From: Frateuria edaphi
Lineage (GTDB): Bacteria > Pseudomonadota > Gammaproteobacteria > Xanthomonadales > Rhodanobacteraceae
Length of the DNA: 64,000 nucleotides
Assembly: GCF_021117405.1 (NCBI RefSeq)
Contig: NZ_CP088251.1
Coordinates: 1,798,001-1,862,000 of the forward strand
Reading direction: 5' to 3'
Made by a program: the position numbers and the translations under genes. Below the pieces are notes generated by a model. That model was not told the DNA's origin. It worked only from the letters and a program-made list of their open reading frames with translations, and made no database searches. Shown here piece by piece: positions 42,989 through 52,029 of this stretch; position 1 is the stretch's first letter, and each line of letters opens with the position of its first letter.

Positions 42989-45634
42989 TCAGCCGGCGTG
43001 CTTGTCCAGCCACGCATCGATTTCCGACAGGCGATCCTTGCGGATCATCATGCGGTACTTGATGTTCGCGACCACCTGCTCGGCCACGCGGCGCGAGGTC
43101 GGCGCGATGTATTTCTGCGCGTAGTCCTGGATCTTCTGGATCATCTCCGGCTTGGTCGAGCTCGCGCCCAGCACCGGGTAGTAGCGGCTGCTGGAGGTCG
43201 AATCGACCAGCTTGTTGACCTGCTCGCGGTGGGCCACGGCGAAGTCGAACGCCATCTCCGGATGGTAGAAGCCCACCGCACGGATCATGCCCGCGCTGTT
43301 GGTCGCACCCGGCTCGTCGGTGAGTGCCAGGTCGAGCGCACGCTGGGCCAGCGCATCGTTCTCGGGGATCGAGAGCATGCTGTAGAGCTGGTCCTTGATC
43401 AGCGGCGTGGTCTCGGACTTCGCCTGGGCGTGCAGCTGGTCCCAGGTCGACTGGTCCGCCTTCTGCGCGACGATCGCGGTGATGGTCTTGCGCAGCGCCA
43501 CCGGCACGGCGTTCGGATCGGTCTTCTGCGCGGCGAAGCGGCGGCGGGCCTCGTTGATCACCTGCTCATCGCCCAGGTCCGCCATCACGCCGATCAGCGT
43601 CTGGCGCAGGTTGGCGGTCGGCGCGCTCTCGTCCGGCTTGGCCTCCCAGCCGATCTTGGCGAACACCGGCTGCAGCTGGCCCAGTGCAAACGTGCGCAGG
43701 CGCTGCTGGCGGGCCTGGTCGCCGCGGTAGTAGTTGTCCAGCGCCGAGAGGTAACCGGCCACCTCGGACCACACCTGCGGGTCGGCGTCGGCCGGGGTCG
43801 CGGTGATCAGCGCCAGCACGTTGGACACCGGCTCGTTGCCGGCCATGCCCAGCGCCCAGGTGTCGCCCAGCAGGCCGAGCTGGTCGATCGGCGCCAGCTT
43901 GGCAAACTGACCCTTCAAGGCGTCGAAGTTGTTCTGCGCGTAGAGCGTGCGGTAGTAGCCGGTCTGGCCGGCGTTGACCAGCACCGGGCCACATCCCGGC
44001 ACAGTCATCGTGGCCTTGCCGTCGACAACCATGCGCACCGGCTCGCCGCCGACCGTCTGGGCGATCACCGGCACGTGCCAGCGAAGCGGCTTCTTCTCCG
44101 GCCGGTCACGGGTGAACTCGCCCTGGCGCAGCGCAATGCTGGTCTTGCCATTGGTGCACGCGGCCGCGCGCACCTCGAGCATCGGAATACCCGGCTGCAG
44201 CGTGAAGTCGTGCGCGATCTGCGTGATCGGCTTGCCGGCCGCGGCCTGCACCGACTTCCACAGGTCGTCCGACACCGTGTTGCCGTGCTCGTGCGCCTTG
44301 ATGTAGTTGCGGACGCCGGTGCGCCAGGCCTCTTCGCCCACGTAGCCTTCCAGCATGTGGATCACCGCCTCGCCCTTGGAATAGGTGATCGCGTCGAACG
44401 CCTGGCTGGCCTGCTCCACCGTCTCCACGTGCTGCACCACCGGATGCGTGGTGACGACCGAATCCTGGCTCATCGCGCCTTCGCGCACGCCGACCGCGTC
44501 CAGCTCGGTGTGCCATTCCGGGTGCAGCTTCTGGGTGGTACGCGCCGCCATCCACGAGGCGAAGCCCTCGTTGAGCCACAGGTCGTCCCACCAGCTCATC
44601 GTCACCAGGTCGCCGAACCACTGGTGCGCCATCTCGTGCGCGGCGACATTGAACACGCGTTCCTTGTCCCGCTGCGTGGAGATATGCGGGTTCATCAGCA
44701 GCGAATACTCGAAGGTGAAGATCGCGCCCCAGTTCTCCATCGCCGAGAAGAACTGGCTCTGGCCCGGCGCCGCGATGTTGTCCAGCTTCGGCAGCGGGTA
44801 CGGCACGCCGAAGTAGTCGTTGTATTCCTTCAGCACCAGCTTGGACGAATCCAGCGCGAACTGCGCCTGGTCGATCATGCCCTTCTGCGTGATCACGCCG
44901 ATCTCGGTGCCTTCGGCGTCGAGCGTCGCGCGCTCGAAATCACCCAGGCCGAAGAACAGCAGGTACGTCGACATCTTGGGCGACTGGCCGAAGTGCACCT
45001 CGGTCATACCGTTGCCGAGGTCCTTCTTCGAAGCGATCGGCAGGTTGCTGACCGCCATCTCGCCGGTCGGCACGGTGGCAGTCAGGGTGAAGGTGGCCTT
45101 GTAGTTCGGCTCGTCCCACGACGGGATGAAGCGGCGCGCGTCGGAGTTCTCGAACTGCGTGTACAGCGCACGCTTCTTGCCGGCCTTGGTGTCGTAGTCC
45201 AGCGCGAACAGGCCGTTGGCCTGGGTGCCGATCTTGCCGGCGTAGGTCATCGCCAGGCGATAGGTGCCCGCGGGGATCGGATGGTCGAAGGTGAAGGTCG
45301 CGGTCTGCGCCTTCCCGTCCACCGCGATCTTCGGCGCGGCAAACGCCATCTTGCCCTTCTCCGCCGTCAGCGACGCCTTGGAGAAGGTCAGGTCCGCTGC
45401 ATTGAGCGTGATCGAACTGGTCGGCTTGACCACCGTCAGGGTGATCGTCACCTGGCCATCGAACGTCATCTTCTCCGCATGCGGCGTCACCGCCACGTCG
45501 TAGTGCGACGGCACCACCCCTCGCGGCAACTGCGTCGTCGCCTCCCTCACCTCGGCCGCCGAAGCGACCCCCAACGGAGCCATGGAAAGCCCGGCCAGGG
45601 CCAGGCAGATTGCGGTGGAGAGGTGACGGCGCAT
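42989..45634 (-). CDS. Secreted M1-family metallo-aminopeptidase
   Basis: 881 residues. A signal peptide (about 1-27, MRRHLSTAICLALAGLSMAP, cut near ASAAE) indicates export. The M1 domain has the exopeptidase motif FSAMENWGAIFTFEY (GAMEN variant) and the zinc site VAAHEMAHQWFGDL (HExxH) with the third ligand in NEGFASW. A long C-terminal helical ERAP1-like domain follows. It removes N-terminal residues from peptides, here probably in the periplasm. The ATG at 45634 gives the signal peptide; the upstream frame is noise. It diverges from a small lipoprotein gene. Confidence 0.94.
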   Translation of the reverse strand: MRRHLSTAICLALAGLSMAPLGVASAAEVREATTQLPRGVVPSHYDVAVTPHAEKMTFDGQVTITLTVVKPTSSITLNAADLTFSKASLTAEKGKMAFAAPKIAVDGKAQTATFTFDHPIPAGTYRLAMTYAGKIGTQANGLFALDYDTKAGKKRALYTQFENSDARRFIPSWDEPNYKATFTLTATVPTGEMAVSNLPIASKKDLGNGMTEVHFGQSPKMSTYLLFFGLGDFERATLDAEGTEIGVITQKGMIDQAQFALDSSKLVLKEYNDYFGVPYPLPKLDNIAAPGQSQFFSAMENWGAIFTFEYSLLMNPHISTQRDKERVFNVAAHEMAHQWFGDLVTMSWWDDLWLNEGFASWMAARTTQKLHPEWHTELDAVGVREGAMSQDSVVTTHPVVQHVETVEQASQAFDAITYSKGEAVIHMLEGYVGEEAWRTGVRNYIKAHEHGNTVSDDLWKSVQAAAGKPITQIAHDFTLQPGIPMLEVRAAACTNGKTSIALRQGEFTRDRPEKKPLRWHVPVIAQTVGGEPVRMVVDGKATMTVPGCGPVLVNAGQTGYYRTLYAQNNFDALKGQFAKLAPIDQLGLLGDTWALGMAGNEPVSNVLALITATPADADPQVWSEVAGYLSALDNYYRGDQARQQRLRTFALGQLQPVFAKIGWEAKPDESAPTANLRQTLIGVMADLGDEQVINEARRRFAAQKTDPNAVPVALRKTITAIVAQKADQSTWDQLHAQAKSETTPLIKDQLYSMLSIPENDALAQRALDLALTDEPGATNSAGMIRAVGFYHPEMAFDFAVAHREQVNKLVDSTSSSRYYPVLGASSTKPEMIQKIQDYAQKYIAPTSRRVAEQVVANIKYRMMIRKDRLSEIDAWLDKHAG

Positions 45635-45844
45635 AGGGGTCCTTGTGGGATGAGCGGAGCGACGGGGCGTACGAACGACACCCCAGGGGTGACGAACGGC
45701 ACAGAGCCGCGCGAGTGTTGCCCGAGTGGGCGGCGGCGGGACACGGCCGGAAGTCATGGGGTGCGCCCTCGACCAGTTTCCCTGGGCCACTTTGCGGGGC
45801 GCTATGCTCGCCAGGCATTCAACCAAAGGACCAGGGGGTCAGGA

Positions 45845-46273
45845 ATGAAGCTCATCTTCCCGGCAATTGCCGTACTCGTGCTTGGCGCATGTACCAGCGT
45901 CAAGGTCAAGCCAGTCGATAGTCATGCGGCAATGGATCACGTGTGCATCAGCAACAATCCGGCGGTCAAAGTGGACGACTTCGTCTTGGTGATGCAGGAC
46001 GGATTTCAGCGGCATGGGGTCGCTGCCGAGGTCTTTCTGAATGACCCGCCCTCTTCGTGCGAATACATCGTGGACTACACCGCTTTGCGGTCGTGGGATT
46101 TCAAGCCGTATCTCTCCCATGCAGAGATCCGCATCACCCAGCACGGCCGCCTCGTCGCCTCGGCGACGTATCACCTGAACGGGAAAGGTGGGTTCGACAT
46201 GGGCAAGTGGCGAGGAACCAAAGCAAAGATCGACCCGGTCATGGACGAGCTGCTCGCCGGATTCCACTCGTGA
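45845..46273 (+). CDS. Small lipoprotein, Sbal_3080-like
   Basis: 142 residues. A lipoprotein signal MKLIFPAIAVLVLGACTSVK has the lipobox LGAC. The mature domain (HAAMDHVCISNNPAVKVDDF, CEYIVDYTALRSWDF, ASATYHLNGKGGFDMGKW) resembles the Sbal_3080 lipoprotein family, whose role is unknown. The ATG at 45845 is preceded by TCAGGA. Its TGA overlaps a GTG that begins the decayed MazG-like sequence downstream. Confidence 0.8.
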   Translation: MKLIFPAIAVLVLGACTSVKVKPVDSHAAMDHVCISNNPAVKVDDFVLVMQDGFQRHGVAAEVFLNDPPSSCEYIVDYTALRSWDFKPYLSHAEIRITQHGRLVASATYHLNGKGGFDMGKWRGTKAKIDPVMDELLAGFHS

Positions 46274-46452
46274 GCGCAGAGCTTGAAGCGCTGCAGAAAA
46301 CCCTGCGCGCGTTCGCTAGGGAGCGCGACTGAGACCAGTTCCACTCGCCCAAGAATCTTGCCGCAGCCCTCTCCGTCGAGGCCGCAGGGCTGCTGGAACA
46401 CTTCCAATGGACGAGCGAAGAACAAAGCCGGGCGCCGGGCGACCGATGGTGA
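46270..46452 (+). pseudogene. Decayed MazG-like nucleotide pyrophosphohydrolase
   Basis: Reading from the GTG at 46270 gives SAELEALQKTLRAFARERD, then an in-frame TGA at 46327-46332 where the family has Trp, then DQFHSPKNLAAALSVEAAGL and LEHFQWTSEEQSRAPGDRW before another stop. This is the first half of a MazG-like dUTPase/NTP pyrophosphohydrolase of about 110 residues. The C-terminal half with the metal-binding EEIADVL-type motif is not found in frame. The nonsense codon and the truncation indicate a dead gene. An intact copy may exist elsewhere in the genome. Confidence 0.75.
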
Positions 46453-46507
46453 ACTGGTGTATGCAGCCGACCGCGTCTATCAATCGGATAAAGGATGCGC
46501 CACGGAT

Positions 46508-47043
46508 ATGCTTCGACGTTGGCTGACCGGTCTTGTGGCGGCTTCCCTTTCGCTGTCAGCTTCGGCGCAGTTCTGGCACGACCGCTCGGGCAAACCCATT
46601 CCGGAGACGGAGGCGATGAAGTCGCGTGACGGTCTGGGCGCGGCGCTTCTGATCACGCCCGACAAGGACTGGCAGGCCAAGTGGAACACGGCGCCCGAGA
46701 CCACACCTCACTTCGATCAGACGCGGGAGGTACGGCCGGGCGGTGCACTGTTCATCCTTACGTTCGTGTCCAACGTGAAAGTGGATCCGGCCTCGGGGAT
46801 GACCGACATCACCTGCGACTTTGCCGTGGTGCGGCCCGACGGAACGGATTCGGTCCGGCAGCAGGATCTGCCTGCCTGAAGATCCGACCCGGCGATCCTG
46901 GCAACGTCTATCTGTCGAACGCGTCGATGACGTACACGGATGATCCGGGTGACCCGCGCGGGGTCTGGCAGGTCACCGTCACGGTGAAAGATCACGTCCG
47001 CAACATATCCATTCCCCTGCACAGTTCTTTTGTCGTGCACTAG
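46508..47043 (+). pseudogene. Frameshifted gene for a small secreted protein
   Basis: Starting at the ATG at 46508, a signal peptide (MLRRWLTGLVAASLSLSASA) and about 100 further residues read well to QQDLPA, where a TGA occurs at 46877. One base back, the other frame continues as CLKIRPGDPGNVYLSNAS and so on to a TAG at 47041 and ends ISIPLHSSFVVH, a coherent beta-rich C-terminus. A single-base deletion near 46870-46877 best explains this, giving an intact protein of about 178 residues. The family is not recognised. A sequencing error or a -1 programmed shift cannot be excluded. Confidence 0.65.
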
Positions 47044-47073
47044 CCGATCGGCGGCCAGCGTCGCCTGCAAGGA

Positions 47074-48075
47074 TCAACCGTCGGTACTGACGGCCGTGAG
47101 CACTACCGCGGCAGGCTTGATCGGCAGCAACACCTTGACGCCATGTCCGTACTCGCGGGGCATCGCCTGGACCGTTCCGCCCAGGTGCGAGGCGAGTAGT
47201 TGCACGAGCCGTGTGCCCAGGCCGTCCTTCTTTGAAGGCGGGACGCCCACGCCATCGTCTTCCACACTCAGGACAACGCCTGCGGCGGTCAATTCCAACG
47301 TGATCTGCACGGTGCCGCCCTGCCCGTCCGGAAAGGCGTACTTGAAGGCGTTGGTGACAAGCTCGTTGGCGATCAGGCCGATGGACACGGCCACCGGCGC
47401 ATCCACGAACATGGGAGTGGCCAGGACGCGCACGCGGATCGGGCGCACGTCGCGCAGAAGTTCGGCCAGGCCGTGGCCGAGCGCCCGCAGGTAGGCGGCC
47501 ACTTCCACCTCGCCGTGCTTGCCGGATTTGCGCAGGCGCTCCTGGGCTTCGGCGATCACGCGCACGCGCGCCACCGCTGACTCGAGCGCCTCACGCGCAT
47601 GCGCGTCGGTCTGGCGCATCGCCTGCAGGTTGAGCACCGAGGAGATCATCATCAGGTCGTTGCGGGTGCGGTGCGCCAGTTCGTCCAGCAGCAGCGAGGT
47701 TTCCGCCTCCGCGTCGAGCAGCTTGCAGACGGCCGAGCGCAGCGCTTCGATCAGCCACGCGGTGGCGCAGCCGACCGAGACGTACAGGACGATGAAAAGC
47801 ATCTCCGTCGGCTGCGGCGCGGATCCATCCCGCAGCAGGTCTATGACGTCGTCGCCAAGGGCGGCGCTAAGGAGCGTCGCGAAGAGCCCGGCGGGACGTC
47901 CGAAAAACAGCGCCGACACGAACACGACCGGCAGGAACGGCAGGTAGCGGTGCAGCGCGGGGCGATACATGTACTCGAACAGCAGGACCGCGAACACCAG
48001 CCCGAGCGTCACGACGTAGCCCACGGCGGCCGGAGGCCGCTTGCGGGACAGTACCCTGACGATCAGGTTTTCCAT
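47074..48075 (-). CDS. Membrane sensor histidine kinase, HisKA_2 type
   Basis: 333 residues. About four membrane helices (residues 17-115, DUF4118-like: AVGYVVTLGLVFAVLLFEYM, PFLPVVFVSALFFG, MLFIVLYVSVGCATAWLIEA) lead to a HisKA_2 phospho-acceptor segment LLDELAHRTRNDLMMISSVL (His about 132). A HATPase domain follows (IGLIANELVTNAFKYAFPDG, VEDDGVGVPPSKKDGLGTRL). This architecture is common in bacterial light or stress kinases. No response regulator is adjacent. The ATG at 48075 gives a short cytoplasmic N-terminus. The gene converges with the frameshifted gene, and 296 bases separate it from the next gene upstream. Confidence 0.9.
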   Translation of the reverse strand: MENLIVRVLSRKRPPAAVGYVVTLGLVFAVLLFEYMYRPALHRYLPFLPVVFVSALFFGRPAGLFATLLSAALGDDVIDLLRDGSAPQPTEMLFIVLYVSVGCATAWLIEALRSAVCKLLDAEAETSLLLDELAHRTRNDLMMISSVLNLQAMRQTDAHAREALESAVARVRVIAEAQERLRKSGKHGEVEVAAYLRALGHGLAELLRDVRPIRVRVLATPMFVDAPVAVSIGLIANELVTNAFKYAFPDGQGGTVQITLELTAAGVVLSVEDDGVGVPPSKKDGLGTRLVQLLASHLGGTVQAMPREYGHGVKVLLPIKPAAVVLTAVSTDG

Positions 48076-48371
48076 GCGCCGCCACCTACGTCACGACGCA
48101 AGGTATGTGACTTCAACGTTAGCCGTCCGCGCAGGATTCGTTAATAAATCGATAAAGCTCTTGGGGGGCCTTGCTACAGGCGGCAAGGTAGCGCGGGGTC
48201 CCGGTCGCTGCCGTTCCGGTACCGCGCCAGTGTCGGGCCCAGGAGGATCCGAACGCGTGCAAGATGTTCGTCACGCTCGCGGCGGACCATCGAATCCAGC
48301 GCACACATATCCGCCGCAGCGACGGGCGTAGCGTGCCCCTTCGCCTCAACAGCAGTTGCGAGGAGACGACG

Positions 48372-49889
48372 GTGAACGACGGACAGCGGATCCAGTATGC
48401 GCGTCTGCGTGGGAAGGTGATGGGCGCCGACCAGGCGGCACGCTTCATCGCGCCGGGCAGCGCGGTGGGGATGAGCGGTTTCACCGGTTCGGGCTATCCC
48501 AAGGCGGTGCCGATGGCGCTGGCGGCGCGCATCGAGGCCGAGCATGCGGCCGGGCGGCCGTTCCGCGTCCGGGTGTGGACCGGAGCGTCGACCGGGCCGG
48601 AACTGGACGGCGCGCTGGCGCGGGCCGAAGGCATCGAGTTCCGCCTGCCCTACAACTCCGATCCGCTGGTGCGCGAGCAGATTAATTCCGGACGCATGGA
48701 GTATTTCGACCTGCACCTGAGCCAGGTCGCGCCAATGGCTTGGCAGGGATTCCTGGGACCGCTGGACACGGCGGTGATCGAGGTCAGCGGCATCACGGCG
48801 GACGGGGCGCTGGTGCCCTCGTCCTCGGTGGGCAACAACAAGACCTGGATCGACCAGGCGCGCCAGGTGATCGTGGAGGTCAACCGCTGGCAGAGCGCGG
48901 CGCTCGATGGCATGCACGACATCTACTACGGGACCGCGCTGCCGCCCAACCGCGTACCCATTCCGATCGTCCGGCCGGGCGACCGCATCGGCGAGCCGTA
49001 TCTGCGATGCGATCCGGACAAGGTGGTCGCCGTGGTGGAAACCGATGCGCCGGATCGCAACCTGCCCTTTCGGGCGCCGGACGCGGCTGCCCGCGCGATT
49101 GCCGGCCACCTGCTCGAATTCCTGCGCCACGAGGTGAAGGTCGGGCGGCTGCCTCCCGCGCTGCTGCCGATCCAGTCGGGCGTGGGCAACATTCCCAACG
49201 CGGTGCTGGGAGGCCTGCTCGAGAGCCCGTTCGAGCGCATGAATGCCTATACCGAGGTGATCCAGGACGGCATGCTCGACCTGCTGGCGGCCGGCCGGCT
49301 GGGCGTGATCTCGGCAACCGGTTTCTCGCTCAGCCCGGAGGCGGCGGCCAGCTTCAACGCGAACGTGGCCCGCTATCGCGACCACATCCTGCTGCGGCCG
49401 CAGGAGATCAGCAATCACCCGGAGGTGATCCGCCGGCTCGGTTGCCTGGCGATGAACGGGCTGATCGAGGCGGACATCTACGGCGCGGTCAACTCCACCC
49501 ACGTGATGGGCTCGCGCATCCAGAACGGCATCGGCGGCTCGGGCGATTTCGCACGCAACGCCTACATCTCGATCTTCATGACGCCTTCGACCGCCAAGGA
49601 TGGGCGCATCTCCGCGATCGTGCCGCAGGCCAGCCACGTCGACCACATCCCGCAGGACGTGCAGGTGATCGTCACCGAGCAGGGGTTGGCCGACCTGCGC
49701 GGCCTCTCGCCCAAGCAGCGTGCGCGCTTGATCATCGACCGCTGTGCGCACCCCGACTATCGCCCCGCGCTGGCCGATTACTTCGAGCGCGCACGGGCGC
49801 ATGCCTATGGACAGCAGTCACCCTCGCTGCTGACCGAGGCACTGTCCTGGCATCAGCGCTACCTGGACACCGGCAGCATGCGGGCCTAG
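48372..49889 (+). CDS. Succinyl-CoA:acetate CoA-transferase (acetyl-CoA hydrolase family)
   Basis: 505 residues. This class I CoA-transferase family exchanges CoA between succinyl-CoA and acetate. Visible are GSAVGMSGFTGSGYPKAVP, DGALVPSSSVGNNKTWID, SGVGNIPNAVLGGL and YTEVIQDGMLDLL (the region of the catalytic Glu), NSTHVMGSRIQNGIGGSGDF and IVPQASHVDHIPQDVQVIV. The GTG at 48372 is preceded by AGGAGA at 48361-48366. Annotation tools may call it acetyl-CoA hydrolase; the strong match to AarC/ScpC-type sequences favours the transferase. It stands alone between two sensor kinase genes. Confidence 0.9.
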   Translation: MNDGQRIQYARLRGKVMGADQAARFIAPGSAVGMSGFTGSGYPKAVPMALAARIEAEHAAGRPFRVRVWTGASTGPELDGALARAEGIEFRLPYNSDPLVREQINSGRMEYFDLHLSQVAPMAWQGFLGPLDTAVIEVSGITADGALVPSSSVGNNKTWIDQARQVIVEVNRWQSAALDGMHDIYYGTALPPNRVPIPIVRPGDRIGEPYLRCDPDKVVAVVETDAPDRNLPFRAPDAAARAIAGHLLEFLRHEVKVGRLPPALLPIQSGVGNIPNAVLGGLLESPFERMNAYTEVIQDGMLDLLAAGRLGVISATGFSLSPEAAASFNANVARYRDHILLRPQEISNHPEVIRRLGCLAMNGLIEADIYGAVNSTHVMGSRIQNGIGGSGDFARNAYISIFMTPSTAKDGRISAIVPQASHVDHIPQDVQVIVTEQGLADLRGLSPKQRARLIIDRCAHPDYRPALADYFERARAHAYGQQSPSLLTEALSWHQRYLDTGSMRA

Positions 49890-49995
49890 CGCCAGCGCCC
49901 GCGAGGCCAGCGCTCCGGCGCGCGTATCACATACCGGTGGGGTGGTCGCAGCGTAATGTCCTCGACTACCCAGAGGAGGCCTGCCGTCGGAAGGA

Positions 49996-52029
49996 TCACC
50001 CCTCCAGCGTGCCCACAGTGATGGCGGCGGAGGCGGACGGCATAAGCTCCTCCAGCGCGGCCGCGATGTCGGCCTGGCGGAAAGGCTTGGCCAGGCGCGA
50101 CAGCCCGCGGGTGTCGTCCGCATGACCGCTGTAGCCGGTGATGAGCAGGACGGGCAAGGCCGGTTGCACGCGGCGCAGTCGGCGCGCGAGTTCCGCGCCA
50201 TCCATGCGCGGCATCTTGTAGTCGGTCACGACCACGTCGATCTGCAGGCCATCCTGGAGTTTTTCGAGAGCTTCGCCTGCGCCGCCGACCTCCACCACGC
50301 GGTGGCCGAGTTCACGCAGCATCGCAGCCGTGCCATCGCGCACCAGCTGTTCGTCGTCGACGAGGAGCACATTGAGGGCACGAGTAGGCGTACGGAGTCG
50401 TTCCGGCTGCGTCTCGCGCCTGATCGATGCCGTGGCTCCGGATGCCTTGGGCAGCCACAACTCCACGCGAGTGCCCTTGCCGGGCGTACTGGAGATGGCA
50501 AAGTGCCCACCGAGCTGACCGGCCAGCCCGTGCACCATCGACAGGCCCAGGCCGGTGCCGCGGCCGGTTTCCTTGGTCGAGAAGAACGGCTCGATGGCAC
50601 GCGCCAGGGTCTGCTGGTCCATGCCGGTGCCCGTATCGGTCACGGACACGCGCACGTATTCACGCTGGGGCAGTTCCGACTGTTCCGGGCCCGGCGCCAC
50701 CACATCGGCCGCAATGGTGAGCGTGCCGCCCTTGGGCATGGCGTCGCGCGCGTTGACGCAGAGGTTGAGCAGCGCCAGCTCCAACTGGTTGGGATCGGCC
50801 ACGGCCTGTGGCAGGTGGGACGGGCAGACCGTGTGCAATTCGATGGTCGATCCGACCGAACTCCTGATCAGGTCGTGCATGCCCTCCAGCAGCCTCTCCA
50901 GATCGACGGCCTGCGTCTGCAGGGTCTGGCGCCGCGCAAAACCCAGCAGCCGCTGCACCAGGGTCTTCGCACGCTCGGCCGATTGCAGGGCGCCGTCGAT
51001 CAACCGGCCGGCACGAGCGTCCGCATCGGCGAAGCGCCGCTGCAGCAGGTCCAGCGCGCCGGTGATCGGCATCAAGAGATTGTTGAAGTCGTGCGCGACG
51101 CCGCCGGTGAGCTGGCCGATGGTTTCCAGCTTCTGCGCTTCGTGCAGCTTGACCAGCGCTTCCTGGCGGGCGGCGGTTTCTTCGCGCACGCGCTGCTCGA
51201 GTGTCGCGGTGAGCTCGCGAAGGGAGTGCTCCGTCGCCCGCTGCTCGGTCACGTCGGTATGCACGCCGACCCATTCGTGGATCACGCCTTCGCGGTCGAA
51301 TGTCGGGATCGCCCTTACGCTGAATGTCCGCCAGTCTCCATTGCGCACGCGCACGCGCTGTTCGCAACGGTAGGCCCGCTTTTCGGCGACCGCAGCCGCC
51401 CAGGCGCCGAGCGTCGGATGCACGTCGTCCGGGTGCAGGGCCGCGGCCCATCCGTTGCCGACATAATCGACCAACGTCTGCCCGGTCAACGCGCTCCATC
51501 CTGGCTGGTCGCCCACCATCTCGCCTTGCGCATTGGTGGTCCACAGCACTCCCTGCACCGCCTGGATCGCCGCGCGGAAGCGTTGCTCGCTCTCGTACAG
51601 GGCGGTCAGGCGCTCCCGCGCCTCGTACTGCCGGCGCCGGCCCCGCAGGGCGGCCTGCGCAAGGCTGACCAGCGTGGTCGGGTGGAACGGCCGCTCCAGG
51701 AACGTGACGTTACCCAGCACGGTAAGCAGGCGGCCGGCCGCCGGGTTGCGCTCGATTCCGCCGCGGCTGGTCACCAGGATGAAAGGGAAATCGGACCATT
51801 GCGGCTGCGCCTCGAGCCACGCGGAGAGCGCATGCAGGTCGCCTTCGAGCAGGCTCTCCTCGGTCACCAGCGCGGTGCCGGCACCCGCGGCCATGCCCTC
51901 CACCAGCGTCTTTAGCGACGCGCAGGAAAGCCAGCGCAACCCGGCTTCGGCCAGGATGGCTCCGGCGACCTGTGCGTCGCGTCCCCGCGGCGCCAGGATC
52001 AGGATGCGTTCGGAAAGGTGCGGGATCAC
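49996..52029 (-). CDS. PAS-containing hybrid sensor histidine kinase
   Basis: 677 residues, cytoplasmic. Residues 1-130 look like a degenerate receiver (ILILAPRGRDAQVAGAIL). A PAS/PAC domain (about 145-265) precedes a HisKA domain with GGVAHDFNNLLMPITGAL (His 313), a HATPase domain (NLCVNARDAMPKGG, DTGTGM, GRGTGLGLSMVHGLAGQ) and a C-terminal receiver with VVVTDYKMPRMDG (phospho-acceptor Asp near 603). The start overlaps the KaiC-like gene stop by ATGA, so both proteins are made from one message. No membrane segment is seen. The input may come through the PAS domain or the KaiC-like partner. Confidence 0.93.
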   Translation of the reverse strand: MIPHLSERILILAPRGRDAQVAGAILAEAGLRWLSCASLKTLVEGMAAGAGTALVTEESLLEGDLHALSAWLEAQPQWSDFPFILVTSRGGIERNPAAGRLLTVLGNVTFLERPFHPTTLVSLAQAALRGRRRQYEARERLTALYESEQRFRAAIQAVQGVLWTTNAQGEMVGDQPGWSALTGQTLVDYVGNGWAAALHPDDVHPTLGAWAAAVAEKRAYRCEQRVRVRNGDWRTFSVRAIPTFDREGVIHEWVGVHTDVTEQRATEHSLRELTATLEQRVREETAARQEALVKLHEAQKLETIGQLTGGVAHDFNNLLMPITGALDLLQRRFADADARAGRLIDGALQSAERAKTLVQRLLGFARRQTLQTQAVDLERLLEGMHDLIRSSVGSTIELHTVCPSHLPQAVADPNQLELALLNLCVNARDAMPKGGTLTIAADVVAPGPEQSELPQREYVRVSVTDTGTGMDQQTLARAIEPFFSTKETGRGTGLGLSMVHGLAGQLGGHFAISSTPGKGTRVELWLPKASGATASIRRETQPERLRTPTRALNVLLVDDEQLVRDGTAAMLRELGHRVVEVGGAGEALEKLQDGLQIDVVVTDYKMPRMDGAELARRLRRVQPALPVLLITGYSGHADDTRGLSRLAKPFRQADIAAALEELMPSASAAITVGTLEG

